Positions 19,734 to 33,754 of a stretch of 64,000 bases of DNA are shown in pieces. The notes under the pieces were generated by a model. It worked only from the letters and a program-made list of their open reading frames with translations, searched no databases and was not told the origin of the DNA. The stretch is from assembly GCA_033782935.1 (NCBI GenBank), contig JAWQEG010001432.1:95001-159000 (forward strand). Reading direction: 5' to 3'. Source of the DNA: Petrolisthes cinctipes (Eukaryota > Arthropoda > Malacostraca > Decapoda > Porcellanidae). The position numbers were made by a program, and so were the translations under genes. Within the stretch, counting starts at the first letter, position 1; every line of letters starts with the position of its first letter.

Positions 19734-20069
19734 TGATATGGATATGAAAACACATCGTGCCAATAATTAGGCTTTACTTAACACAAAACTGAAGCGAATG
19801 TCTGTAACAAAGTGGAATACTCTTATTATATATATACAGATGACTGAACTGGATTATAACATTCCACACAATAACTGGGATACGACTAGTAACAATACAC
19901 AATACACAATACACACCTCGCCTAATGTCTGCTTCCGACCTGGTTGACTGCTTCTCCCAAACTGACTAATACAATCGACCTGCCTTCCAAGTTGACTGGT
20001 ATACAAAGTTGTCTAATCTCTCACTAAACAAGCTAACTACCCATACACTTGTTACATAGTTTCATAACA
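19734..20069 (-). repeat. 5' LTR of the gypsy element
   Basis: 336 bp, TG...CA, matching the 3' LTR with one difference seen by eye. It contains the promoter candidates and the self-complementary segment. Confidence 0.95.
19788..19838 (-). promoter_or_regulatory. LTR promoter candidate (TATA and initiator)
   Basis: Minus strand: TATATATATAATAAG (about 19823-19837), then TTCAGTTTTG with an arthropod-type initiator TCAGTT whose A would be at 19790. The TATA-to-start distance is slightly longer than ideal. A start here would make the first bases of the transcript the ones complementary to the primer-binding site. Confidence 0.45.
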
Positions 20070-20461
20070 AGCCAGTCCCCCTATTCCCGCACCCCCCCAG
20101 TCCCCCCCAAGCCTGTCCCCCCATTCCCGCACCCCCCCAGTCCCCCACCCAAGCCAGTCCCCTACTCCCGCACCCCATTAAGCCCCCCCAAGCATGTCCC
20201 CTACTCCCGCACCCCCCTAAACCCCCCCTCAAGCCTGTTCCCCTATTCCCGCACCCCCCTAAACCCCCCAAGCCTGTCCCTCTATTCCCGCACCCCCCTA
20301 AACCCCCCTCAACCCTGTCCCCCTACTCCCGCACCCCCCTAAGCCCCCCCAAGCATGTCCCCTTACTCTCGCACCCCCCTAAGCCCCCCCAAGCATGTTC
20401 CCTACTCCCACACCCCCCTAAACCCCCCCAAGCCTGTCCCCCTATTCCCGCACCACCCTAA
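20070..20461. repeat. G-foldback locus 1, right part
   Basis: C-rich units around AAGCCTGTCCCCCTATTCCC and GCACCCCCCTAAACC continue the arm interrupted at 15929. They end at CCCTAAGGAAG near 20461, a degenerate TTAA-like boundary. Confidence 0.85.
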
Positions 20462-23079
20462 GGAAGTATTGTTTTTGTTGTATATTGTAAAGTCTGATAT
20501 TTATAACACCTGAATGGCTGACTGGTTGGCTGACTGACTGACTGACTGGCTGTTCGACTGACTGACTGACTAACTAACTGACTGACTGATTAACTGACTG
20601 ACTGACTGACTGACTGACTGACTGACTGGCTGTTCGACTGACTGACTGGCTGACTGACTAACTGACTGACTAACTGACTGACTGACTAGCTGACTGGCTG
20701 ACAGGCTGACTGGCTGATTGATTGATTGGCTGACTCGCTGACTGACTGGCTGACTGACTGATTAGCTGACTGGCTGACTGACTGACTGGCTGACTGACTA
20801 ACTGACTGACTGGCTGACTGGCTGATTGATTAATTGGATGACTGACTGACTGACTGACTGGCTGTTCGACTGACTGAATGGCTGACTGACTGACTGACTG
20901 ACTGACTGACTGACTGACTGGCTGATTGATTGATTGGCTGACTGACAGACTGGCTGACTGACTGGCTGACTGACTGACTGACTGACTGACTGGCTGATTG
21001 GCTGACTGGCTGACTGACTGACTGGCTGACTGACTGGCTGACTGGCTGACTGGCTGGCTGACTGGTTTACTGACTGACTGACTGGCTGACTGATTGACTG
21101 GCTGATGGGATGGTTGACTGACTGACTGACTGGCTGGCTGGCTGACTGACTGGCTGACAGACTGATTGACTAGCTGGCTGACTAACTGACTGACTGGCTG
21201 GCTGACTGACTGGCTGACTAACTGACTGACTGACTGGCTGACTGGCTGACTGACTAGCTGACTGACTGACTGACTGTTTGACTTACTAACTGACTGACTG
21301 GCTGACTGACTGACTGGCTGATTGGCTGACTGACTGGCTGACTGGCTGGCTGACTAACTGACTAGGTGACTGGCTGACTGACTGACTGGCTGACTGACTG
21401 ACTGGCTGACTGACTGACTGACTGGCTGACTAACTGACTGACTGACTGGCTGACTGGCTTTTCGACTGACTGGCCGACTGACTGACTGACTGGCAGACTG
21501 ACTGACTGACTGGCTTACTGACTGACTGACTGACTGACTGACCGGCTGACTGACTGGCTGACTGGCTGACTGACTGACTGACTGGCTGACTGACAGGCTG
21601 ACTGACTGACTGACTGACTGACTGGCTGATTGGCTGAATGACTGACTAACTGACTGACTGACTAACTGACTGACCGGCTGGCTGACTAACTGACTGACTG
21701 ACTGGCTTTTCGACTGGCCGACTGACTGACTGACTGGCAGACTGACTGACTGACTGGCTTACTGACTGACTGACTGACTGACTGACCGGCTGACTGACTG
21801 GCTGACTGACTGACTGACTGGCTGACTGACAGGCTGACTGACTGACTGACTGACTGACTGGCTGATTGGCTGAATGACTGACTAACTGACTGACTGACTA
21901 ACTGACTGACCGGCTGGCTGACTAACTGACTGACTGACTGGCTTTTCGACTGACTGGCTGACTGACTGACTGGCAGACTGACTGACTGACTGACTGGCTT
22001 ACTGACTGACTGGCTGATTGATTGATTAGCTGATTGACTGACTTGCTGACTGACTGACTGACTGACTGGCTGATTGACTGACTGACTGACTGCCTGACTG
22101 ACTGACTGGCTGACTGGCTGACTGACTGACTGGCTGACTGATTGACTGACTGACTGACTGACTGGCTGATCGACTGATTGGCTAACTGACTGACTAGCTG
22201 GCTGACTGACTGACTGGCTGACTGACTGACTGGCTGACTGACTGACTGACTGGCTGATTAACTGACTGGCTGACTGACTGACTGACTGACTGGCTGACTG
22301 ACTGACTGGCTGATTGATTGACTGGCTGACTGACTGACTGACTGGCTGACTGACTGACTGACTGGCTGGTTGACTGAATGGCTGACTGACTTGCTGACTG
22401 ACTGGCTGACTGACTGACTGGCTGAATGCTGGCTGACTGACTGACTGGCTGGCTGACTGACTTACTGACTGACTGACTGATTGACTGACTGACTGACTGG
22501 CTGATCGATTGATTGGCTAACTGACTGACTAGCTGGCTGACTGACTGACTGGCTGACTGACTGACTGGCTGACTGACTGACTGCCTGCTGATTAACTGAC
22601 TGACTGACTGACTGGCTGACCGACTGACTGACTGGCTGATTGACTGACTGACTGACTGCCTTACTGACTGATTGGCTGACTGGCTGACTGACTGACTGGC
22701 TGACTGACTGATTGACTGATTGACTGACTGACTGACTGGCTGATCGATTGATTGGCTAACTGACTGACTAGCTGGCTGACTGACTGACTGGCTGACTGAC
22801 TGGCTGGCTGACTGACTGACTGGCTGACTGACTGACTGACTGACTGACTGATTAACTGACTGGCTGACTGACTGACTGACTGACTGGCTGACTGACTGAC
22901 TGGCTGATTGATTGACTGGCTGACTGACTGACTGACTGGCTGACTGACTGACTGACTGACTGACTGGCTGGTTGACTGAATGGCTGACTTACTTGCTGAC
23001 TGACTGGCTGACTGACTGACTGGCTGAATGCTGGCTGACTGACTGACTGACTGGCTGACTGACTTACTGACTGACTGGC

Positions 23080-26000
23080 TGACTGACTGACTGACTGACT
23101 GGCTGGCTGACTGACTTACTGGCTGACTGATTGACTTACTGAATGGCTGACTGACTGACCGGCTGACTGACTGGCTGACTAGCTGACTGACTTACTGGCT
23201 GACTGACTGGCTGACTGACAGGCTGACTGGCTGACTGAACGACTGGCTGACTGACTGGCTGACTGACTGACTGGCTGAATGACTGACTGACTGGCTGACC
23301 AACTGACTGACTGACTGGCTGACTGACTGACTGACTGCCTGACTGACTGACAGAATGGCTGTTCGACTGACTGGCTGACTGACTGATTGACTGACTGATT
23401 AACAGACTAGCTGACTGACTGACTGGCTGATTGATTGACTGGCTGACTGACTGACTGGCTGAATGACTGACTGACTGGCTGACTAACTGATTTACTGACT
23501 GGTTGACTGACTGGCTGACTAAATGACTGACTGACTGGCTGACTAACTGACTGACTGACTGGCTGGCTGGCTAACTGTCTGGCTGAATGACTGACCGGCT
23601 GACTGACTGGCTGACTGACTGACTGGCTGACTGACTGACTGACTGGCTAACTGACTGGCTGACTGACATACTGGCTGACTGACTGGCTGACTGACTGACT
23701 GGCTGATTGGCTGAATGACTGACTGACTGGCTGACTAACTGACTGGCTGGCTGACAAACTGACTGACTGACTGGCTTTTCGACTGACTGGCTGACTGACT
23801 GACTCACTGGCAGACTGACTGACTGACTGGCTTACTGACTGACTAGCTGATTGATTGATTGGCTGACTGACTGACTTACTGGCTGGCTGACAGACTGACT
23901 GACTGACTGACTGGCTGACTGACTGACTGACTGACCGAAGGACTGGCTGACTGGCTGGCTGACTGACTGACTGACTGACTGGCTTTTCGACTGACTGGCT
24001 GACTGACTGGCAGACTGACTGACTGACTGTTTGACTTACTAACTGACTGACTGGCTGACTGACTGACTGGCTGATTGGCTGACTGACTGGCTGACTGGCT
24101 GGCTGACTAACTGACTAGGTGACTGGCTGACTGACTGACTGGCTGACTGACTGACTGGCTGACTGACTGACTGACTGGCTGACTAACTGACTGACTGACT
24201 GGCTGACTGGCTTTTCGACTGACTGGCCGACTGACTGACTGACTGGCAGACTGACTGACTGACTGGCTTACTGACTGACTGACTGACTGACTGACCGGCT
24301 GACTGACTGGCTGACTGGCTGACTGACTGACTGACTGGCTGACTGACAGGCTGACTGACTGACTGACTGGCTGACTGACTGACTGGCTGATTTTCTGAAT
24401 GACTGACTAACTGACTGACTGACTAACTGACTGACCGGCTGGCTGACTAACTGACTGACTGACTGGCTTTTCGACTGACTGGCTGACTGACTGACTGGCA
24501 GACTGACTGACTGACTGACTGGCTTACTGACTGACTGGCTGATTGATTGATTAGCTGACTGACTGACTTGCTGACTGATTGACTGACTGGCTGATTGACT
24601 GACTGACTGACTGCCTGACTGACTGACTGGCTGACTGGCTGACTGACTGACTGACTGACTGGCTGACTGACTGATTGACTGACTGACTGATTGACTGACT
24701 GGCTGATCGACTGATTGGCTAACTGACTGACTAGCTGGCTGACTGACTGACTGGCTGACTGACTGACTGGCTGACTGACTGACTGACTGGCTGATTAACT
24801 GACTGGCTGACTGACTGACTGACTGACTGGCTGACTGACTGACTGGCTGATTGATTGACTGGCTGACTGACTGACTGACTGGCTGACTTACTGACTGACT
24901 GACTGGCTGGTTGACTGAATGGCTGACTGACTTGCTGACTGACTGGCTGACTGACTGACTGGCTGAATGCTGGCTGACTGACTGACTGGCTGGCTGACTG
25001 ACTTACTGACTGACTGACTGGCTGACTGACTGACTGACTGATTGACTGACTGACTGACTGACTGACTGGCTGATCGATTGATTGGCTAACTGACTGACTA
25101 GCAGGCTGACTGACTGACTGGCTGACTGACTGACTGGCTGACTGACTGACTGACTGGCTGATTAACTGACTGACTGACTGACTGGCTGACCGACTGACTG
25201 ACTGGCTGATTGACTGACTGACTGACTGCCTTACTGACTGATTGGCTGACTGGCTGACTGACTGACTGACTGACTGGCTGACTTTCTGACTGACTGATTG
25301 ATTGACTGACTGACTGGCTGATCGATTGATTGGCTAACTGACTGACTAGCTGGCTGACTGACTGACTGGCTGACTGACTGACTGGCTGGCTGACTGACTG
25401 ACTGGCTGACTGACTGGCTGATTAACTGACTGGCTGACTGACTGACTGACTGACTGGCTGACTGACTGACTGGCTGATTGATTGACTGACTGACTGACTG
25501 ACTGACTGGCTGACTGACTGACTGACTGACTGACTGGCTGGTTGACTGAATGGCTGACTTACTTGCTGACTGACTGGCTGACTGACTGACTGGCTGAATG
25601 CTGGCTGACTGACTGACTGGCTGGCTGACTAACTTACTGACTGACTGGCTGACTGACTGACTGACTGACTGGCTGGCTGACTGACTTACTGGCTGACTGA
25701 TTGACTTACTGAATGGCTGACTGACTGACCGGCTGACTGACTGGCTGACTGGCTGACTGACTTACTGGCTGACTGACTGGCTGACTGACAGGCTGACTGG
25801 CTGACTGACTGACTCACTCACTGGCTGACTGACTTACTGGCTGACTGACTGACTTACTGAATGGCTGACTGACTGACTGACAAGCTGACTCACTGGCTGA
25901 CTTGTTGACTGACTTACTGGCTGACTGACTGACTGACTGACTGGCTGACTGGCTGACTGACAGACTGGCTGGCTGACTGACTGACTGGCTGATTGGCTGA

Positions 26001-27714
26001 ATGACTGACTGGCTGGCCGACTAACTGACTGACTAGATGACTGACTGACTGACTGGCTGCGTGACTGAATGACTGGCTGACTAACTGACTGACTGACTGG
26101 CTGTTCGACTGACTGGCTGACTGACTGATTGGCTGATTGATTGATTGGCTGACTGACATACTGACTGGCTGGCTGACTGACTGACTGACTGGCTGACTGA
26201 CTGACTGACTGACTGCCTGACTGACTGACTGGCTGACTGGCTGACTGACTGACTGACTGACTGACTGGCTGATTGATTGATTGGCTAACTGACTGACTGG
26301 CTGGCTGACTGACTGACGGGCTGACTGACTGACTGGCTGACTGACTGAGTGACTGGCTGATTAACTGACTTGCTGACTGACTGACTGACTTGCTGACTGA
26401 CTGGTTGACTGACTGGCTGACTGACTGACTGACTGACTGGCTGACTGACTGACTGACTGACTGATTGTCTGGCTGGCTGACTGGCTGGCTGACTGACTTA
26501 CTGACTGACTGACTGGGTGACTGACTGACTGACTGACTGGCTGACTGGCTGGCTGACTGACTAACTGACTGACTGGCTGACTGACTGACCGGCTGACTGA
26601 CTGGCTGACTTGTTGACTGACTTACTGGCTGACTGACTGACTGACTGGCTGATTGGCTGAATGACTGACTGACTGGTTGACTAACTGACTGACTAGCTGA
26701 CTGACTGACTAACTGACTGGCTGAGTGACTGACTGACTGACTAATTGACTGACTGACTGGCTGTTCGACTGACTGGCTGTCTGACTGACTGACTGGCAGA
26801 CTGACTGACTGACTGACTGACTGGCTGACTGACTGACTGGCTGATTGATTGGCTGACTGACATACTGACTGGCTGGCTGACTGACTGACTGACTGGCTGA
26901 CTGACTGACTGACTGCCTGACTGACTGACTGGCTGACTGACTGACTGGCTGGCTGATTGATTGGGTGACTGACATACTGACTGGTTGGCAGACTGACTGA
27001 CTGACTGACTGACTGACTGGCTGACTGACTGACTGACTGTCCGAAGGACTGGCTGACTGGCTGGCTGACTGACTGACTGACTGACTTGCTTTTCGACTGA
27101 CTGGCTGACTGACTGACTGACTGGCAGACTGACTGACTGGCTGACTTGCTGACTGACTGACTGACTGACTGACTGATTTACTGACTGAATGACTGACTGA
27201 CTGGCTGATCGTTTGATTGGCTAACTGACTAGCTGACTGACTGACTGACTGACTGCCTGACTGACTGACTGACTGGCTGGCTGACTGACTGACTGGCTGA
27301 CTGACTGGCTGGCTGACTGTCTGACTTTCTGACTGACTGACTGACCGACTGACTGGCTGGCTGACTGACTGACTGACTGGCTGACTGACTGACTGACTGA
27401 CCGAAGGACTGGCTGACTGGCTGGCTGACTGACTGACTGACTGACTGACTGGCTGGCTGACTGGCTGGCTAGCTGACTGACTGGTTGACAGACTGACTGA
27501 CTAGCTGGCTGACTGACTGACTGGCTGACTGACTGACAGACTGACTGACTGGCTGGCTGACTGGCTGGCTGACTGACTGACTGGCTGTTCGACTGACTGA
27601 CTGGCTGACTGACTATCTGACTGGCTGACTAACTGACTGACTGACTGGCTGTTCGACTGACTGACTGGCTGACTGACTAACTGAATGACTAGTTTACTGA
27701 CTAACTGACTGGCT
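23080..27714. repeat. Higher-order repeat copy 1 (~4.63 kb) of the tetranucleotide satellite
   Basis: Landmark variant strings here reappear at +4.61 to +4.64 kb: the segment at 23571-23807 matches 28205-28441, 25914-26159 nearly matches 30528-30773, and 26709-26975 matches 31323-31589. The copy ends near GAATGACTAGTTTACTGACT at about 27690. Boundaries are approximate. Confidence 0.8.
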
Positions 27715-30700
27715 GACTGACTGACTGACTGACTGGCTGGCTGACTGACTTACTGGCTGACTGATTGACTTACTGAATGGCTGACTGACTGACCGGCTGA
27801 CTGACTGGCTGACTAGCTGACTGACTTACTGGCTGACTGACTGGCTGACTGACAGGCTGACTGGCTGACTGAACGACTGGCTGACTGACTGGCTGACTGA
27901 CTGACTGGCTGAATGACTGACTGACTGGCTGACCAACTGACTGACTGACTGGCTGACTGACTGACTGACTGCCTGACTGACTGACAGAATGGCTGTTCGA
28001 CTGACTGGCTGACTGACTGATTGACTGACTGATTAACAGACTAGCTGACTGACTGACTGGCTGATTGATTGACTGGCTGACATACTGACTGGCTGAATGA
28101 CTGACTGACTGGCTGACTAACTGATTTACTGACTGGTTGACTGACTGGCTGACTAAATGACTGACTGACTGGCTGACTAACTGACTGACTGACTGGCTGG
28201 CTGGCTAACTGTCTGGCTGAATGACTGACCGGCTGACTGACTGGCTGACTGACTGACTGGCTGACTGACTGACTGACTGGCTAACTGACTGGCTGACTGA
28301 CATACTGGCTGACTGACTGGCTGACTGACTGACTGGCTGATTGGCTGAATGACTGACTGACTGGCTGACTAACTGACTGGCTGGCTGACAAACTGACTGA
28401 CTGACTGGCTTTTCGACTGACTGGCTGACTGACTGACTCACTGGCAGACTGACTGACTGACTGGCTTACTGACTGACTAGCTGATTGATTGATTGGCTGA
28501 CTGACTGACTTACTGGCTGGCTGACAGACTGACTGACTGACTGACTGGCTGACTGACTGACTGACTGACCGAAGGACTGGCTGACTGGCTGGCTGACTGA
28601 CTGACTGACTGACTGGCTTTTCGACTGACTGGCTGACTGACTGGCAGACTGACTGACTGACTGTTTGACTTACTAACTGACTGACTGGCTGACTGACTGA
28701 CTGGCTGATTGGCTGACTGACTGGCTGACTGGCTGGCTGACTAACTGACTAGGTGACTGGCTGACTGACTGACTGGCTGACTGACTGACTGGCTGACTGA
28801 CTGACTGACTGGCTGACTAACTGACTGACTGACTGGCTGACTGGCTTTTCGACTGACTGGCCGACTGACTGACTGACTGGCAGACTGACTGACTGACTGG
28901 CTTACTGACTGACTGACTGACTGACTGACCGGCTGACTGACTGGCTGACTGGCTGACTGACTGACTGACTGGCTGACTGACAGGCTGACTGACTGACTGA
29001 CTGGCTGACTGACTGACTGGCTGATTTTCTGAATGACTGACTAACTGACTGACTGACTAACTGACTGACCGGCTGGCTGACTAACTGACTGACTGACTGG
29101 CTTTTCGACTGACTGGCTGACTGACTGACTGGCAGACTGACTGACTGACTGACTGGCTTACTGACTGACTGGCTGATTGATTGATTAGCTGACTGACTGA
29201 CTTGCTGACTGATTGACTGACTGGCTGATTGACTGACTGACTGACTGCCTGACTGACTGACTGGCTGACTGGCTGACTGACTGACTGACTGACTGGCTGA
29301 CTGACTGATTGACTGACTGACTGATTGACTGACTGGCTGATCGACTGATTGGCTAACCGACTGACTAGCTGGCTGACTGACTGACTGGCTGACTGACTGA
29401 CTGGCTGACTGACTGACTGACTGGCTGATTAACTGACTGGCTGACTGACTGACTGACTGACTGGCTGACTGACTGACTGGCTGATTGATTGACTGGCTGA
29501 CTGACTGACTGACTGGCTGACTTACTGACTGACTGACTGGCTGGTTGACTGAATGGCTGACTGACTTGCTGACTGACTGGCTGACTGACTGACTGGCTGA
29601 ATGCTGGCTGACTGACTGACTGGCTGGCTGACTGACTTACTGACTGACTGACTGGCTGACTGACTGACTGACTGATTGACTGACTGACTGACTGACTGAC
29701 TGGCTGATCGATTGATTGGCTAACTGACTGACTAGCAGGCTGACTGACTGACTGGCTGACTGACTGACTGGCTGACTGACTGACTGACTGGCTGATTAAC
29801 TGACTGACTGACTGACTGGCTGACCGACTGACTGACTGGCTGATTGACTGACTGACTGACTGCCTTACTGACTGATTGGCTGACTGGCTGACTGACTGAC
29901 TGACTGACTGGCTGACTTTCTGACTGACTGATTGATTGACTGACTGACTGGCTGATCGATTGATTGGCTAACTGACTGACTAGCTGGCTGACTGACTGAC
30001 TGGCTGACTGACTGACTGGCTGGCTGACTGACTGACTGGCTGACTGACTGGCTGATTAACTGACTGGCTGACTGACTGACTGACTGACTGGCTGACTGAC
30101 TGACTGGCTGATTGATTGACTGACTGACTGACTGACTGACTGGCTGACTGACTGACTGACTGACTGACTGGCTGGTTGACTGAATGGCTGACTTACTTGC
30201 TGACTGACTGGCTGACTGACTGACTGGCTGAATGCTGGCTGACTGACTGACTGGCTGGCTGACTAACTTACTGACTGACTGGCTGACTGACTGACTGACT
30301 GACTGGCTGGCTGACTGACTTACTGGCTGACTGATTGACTTACTGAATGGCTGACTGACTGACCGGCTGACTGACTTACTGGCTGACTGACTGGCTGACT
30401 GACAGGCTGACTGGCTGACTGACTGACTCACTCACTGGCTGACTGACTTACTGGCTGACTGACTGACTTACTGAATGGCTGACTGACTGACTGACAAGCT
30501 GACTCACTGGCTGACTTGTTGACTGACTTACTGGCTGACTGACTGACTGACTGACTGGCTGACTGGCTGACTGACAGACTGGCTGGCTGACTGACTGACT
30601 GGCTGATTGGCTGAATGACTGACTGGCTGGCCGACTAACTGACTGACTAGATGACTGACTGACTGACTGGCTGTGTGACTGAATGACTGGCTGACTAACT

Positions 30701-32330
30701 GACTGACTGACTGGCTGTTCGACTGACTGGCTGACTGACTGATTGGCTGATTGATTGATTGGCTGACTGACATACTGACTGGCTGGCTGACTGACTGACT
30801 GACTGGCTGACTGACTGACTGACTGACTGCCTGACTGACTGACTGGCTGACTGGCTGACTGACTGACTGACTGACTGACTGGCTGATTGATTGATTGGCT
30901 AACTGACTGACTGGCTGGCTGACTGACTGACGGGCTGACTGACTGACTGGCTGACTGACTGAGTGACTGGCTGATTAACTGACTTGCTGACTGACTGACT
31001 GACTTGCTGACTGACTGGTTGACTGACTGGCTGACTGACTGACTGACTGACTGGCTGACTGACTGACTGACTGACTGATTGTCTGGCTGGCTGACTGGCT
31101 GGCTGACTGACTTACTGACTGACTGACTGGGTGACTGACTGACTGACTGACTGGCTGACTGGCTGGCTGACTGACTAACTGACTGACTGGCTGACTGACT
31201 GACCGGCTGACTGACTGGCTGACTTGTTGACTGACTTACTGGCTAACTGACTGACTGACTGTCTGATTGGCTGAATGACTGACTGACTGGTTGACTAACT
31301 GACTGACTAGCTGACTGACTGACTAACTGACTGGCTGAGTGACTGACTGACTGACTAATTGACTGACTGACTGGCTGTTCGACTGACTGGCTGTCTGACT
31401 GACTGACTGGCAGACTGACTGACTGACTGACTGACTGGCTGACTGACTGACTGGCTGATTGATTGGCTGACTGACATACTGACTGGCTGGCTGACTGACT
31501 GACTGACTGGCTGACTGACTGACTGACTGCCTGACTGACTGACTGGCTGACTGACTGACTGGCTGGCTGATTGATTGGGTGACTGACATACTGACTGGTT
31601 GGCAGACTGACTGACTGACTGACTGACTGACTGGCTGACTGACTGACTGACTGTCCGAAGGACTGGCTGACTGGCTGGCTGACTGACTGACTGACTGACT
31701 TGCTTTTCGACTGACTGGCTGACTGACTGACTGACTGGCAGACTGACTGACTGGCTGACTTGCTGACTGACTGACTGACTGACTGACTGATTTACTGACT
31801 GAATGACTGACTGACTGGCTGATCGTTTGATTGGCTAACTGACTAGCTGACTGACTGACTGACTGACTGCCTGACTGACTGACTGACTGGCTGGCTGACT
31901 GACTGACTGGCTGACTGACTGGCTGGCTGACTGTCTGACTTTCTGACTGACTGACTGACCGACTGACTGGCTGGCTGACTGACTGACTGACTGGCTGACT
32001 GACTGACTGACTGACCGAAGGACTGGCTGACTGGCTGGCTGACTGACTGACTGACTGACTGACTGGCTGGCTGACTGGCTGGCTAGCTGACTGACTGGTT
32101 GACAGACTGACTGACTAGCTGGCTGACTGACTGACTGGCTGACTGACTGACAGACTGACTGACTGGCTGGCTGACTGGCTGGCTGACTGACTGACTGGCT
32201 GTTCGACTGACTGACTGGCTGACTGACTATCTGACTGGCTGACTAACTGACTGACTGACTGGCTGTTCGACTGACTGACTGGCTGACTGACTAACTGAAT
32301 GACTAGTTTACTGACTAACTGACTGACTGA
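27715..32330. repeat. Higher-order repeat copy 2 (~4.61 kb)
   Basis: Direct tandem copy of the preceding block with a few unit-level changes. It ends at a second GAATGACTAGTTTACTGACT near 32297. Within each copy a further ~2.57-kb spacing is visible, as a landmark near 23100 recurs near 25670 and one near 27738 recurs near 30304. Confidence 0.8.
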
Positions 32331-32686
32331 CTGACTGACTAACTGACTGACTCGCTGACTGGCTGATTGATTGATTGGCTGCCTGACTGGCTGACTGGCT
32401 GGCTGACTGACTGACTAGCTGACTGGCTGACTGGCTAACTGACTGATTGGCTGACTGACTGACTGGCTGACTGACTGACTGGCTGACTAACTGACTGACT
32501 GACTGGCTGACTAACTGGCTGACTGGCTTACTGACTGGCTGACTAACAGACTGGCTGACTGGCTGGCTGACTGACTGACTGGCTGACTGACTGACTGGCT
32601 GACTAACAGACTGGCTGACTGGCTGGCTGACTGACTGACTGACTGACTGGCTGACTAACTGACTCACTGGCTGGCTGACTAACTGA

Positions 32687-33253
32687 CTGTGTACAGTACA
32701 ATACAAGAGGTTCTCGACCACACCAGATGCCCACTTGAAACAATATACACCAGACGCCCCTTACAACAACATACACAAGGGTCCTCCCTTTTTGCCCTTT
32801 ATTTCTCACCTGTCATCTCTAAACTCAAGAGAGAGAGAGAGGGAGAGAAAGTAGGAGAGAGAGAGAGAGAGAGAGAGGAAAATTGAGTGGAGCTTAAATA
32901 GAACTCCACCCCTTTTTCAAGAGGGTAATGTATCCCAATAGACATGGCATCTCCCACGACAGAATGAATATAAACGGACAAGGAGAGCTTTAGTTAGGGA
33001 ATCAAGATCGAAACAGCAAAAAGACATCTTCTCTGTACTCCATTAACATAAGACAAGAGAGGGCATAAAACTCCCTTAGTATTAATAAATAAAGTAAGTT
33101 TAATTTTACTTACTGAAGTTTATTTCCTAACTTGACTGAACACCATCACGACGCCGAGCTCGCTACCTAATACAACAACAACTACTACGACTACAACTCC
33201 AGAACAAGGTACTGTATCAGATCGTGAACGAGTTAAAGCCTTAGAGGACTGGT
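32687..33253 (+). mobile_element. Unique island in the satellite: possible LTR and gag start
   Basis: The only long non-satellite interruption. It starts TGTGTACAGTACAATACAAG, has a (GA)n run at about 32828-32878, a TATA-like CTTAAATAGAACTCC, and AATAAATAAAG near 33090. It then reads GACTGAACA followed by an open frame: TTPSSLPN, a run of Thr, PEQGTVSDRERVKALEDWYN. That frame is cut by the satellite at 33254. A TG...CA segment with a promoter and polyA-type signal followed by a short open frame resembles an LTR with the beginning of gag. No partner LTR was found, so this stays tentative. Confidence 0.4.
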
Positions 33254-33544
33254 ACAACTGGCTGTTCGACTGACTGGCTGACTGACTGACTGACTGGCAG
33301 ACTGACTGACTGACTGACTGACTGACTGGCTTATTGATTGATTGGCTGATTGACTGACTGACTGGCTGGCTGACTGACTGACTGGCTGACTGACTGAGTG
33401 GCTGACTGAGTGACTGACTGATTGACTGACTTACTGACTGGCTGATTGATTAATTGGCTAACTGACTGACTGGCTGGCTGACTGACTGACTGACTGGCTG
33501 ACTGACTGACTGGTTGACTGACTACCTGACTGACTGGCTGATTA

Positions 33545-33576
<32 letters not shown>

Positions 33577-33653
33577 GCTGACTGACTGGCTGACTGACTG
33601 ACTGACTAGCTGACTGACTGACTGACTGACTGACTGGCTGGTTGACTGGATGG

Positions 33654-33684
<31 letters not shown>

Positions 33685-33721
33685 GTTGACTGACTGACTG
33701 ACTAACTGACTGGCTGACTGG

Positions 33722-33754
<33 letters not shown>

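Larger units (their letters stand above)
15929..20069 (-). mobile_element. Ty3/gypsy LTR retrotransposon, nearly full length
   Basis: Two 336-bp direct repeats (15929-16264 and 19734-20069) bracket a minus-strand body with gag, protease, reverse transcriptase, RNase H and integrase in standard gypsy order. In element orientation the LTR runs TGTTATG...CATATCA. I see one difference between the LTRs (G at about 16158, A in the other copy). A polypurine tract lies at 16265-16278. The element sits in the C-rich arm of a G-foldback. I see no clear 4-5 bp target duplication: the left flank is a C run and the right flank is AGCC. The body has several stops and frameshifts, described in the separate entries. 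Confidence 0.95.
20508..32686. repeat. CTGA/CTGG tetranucleotide satellite, 12.2 kb block
   Basis: Almost pure 4-bp units CTGA, with CTGG, CTAA, TTGA and ATGA variants placed irregularly (typical local pattern GACTGACTGGCT). Variant strings such as GGCTGTTCGACTGACTGG recur. On the plus strand a TGA occurs in every frame. On the minus strand the unit AGTC cycles through Ser-Gln-Ser-Val codons without stops, which makes artefactual SVSQ frames. Identical landmark strings recur kilobases apart, showing higher-order structure. Confidence 0.97.
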
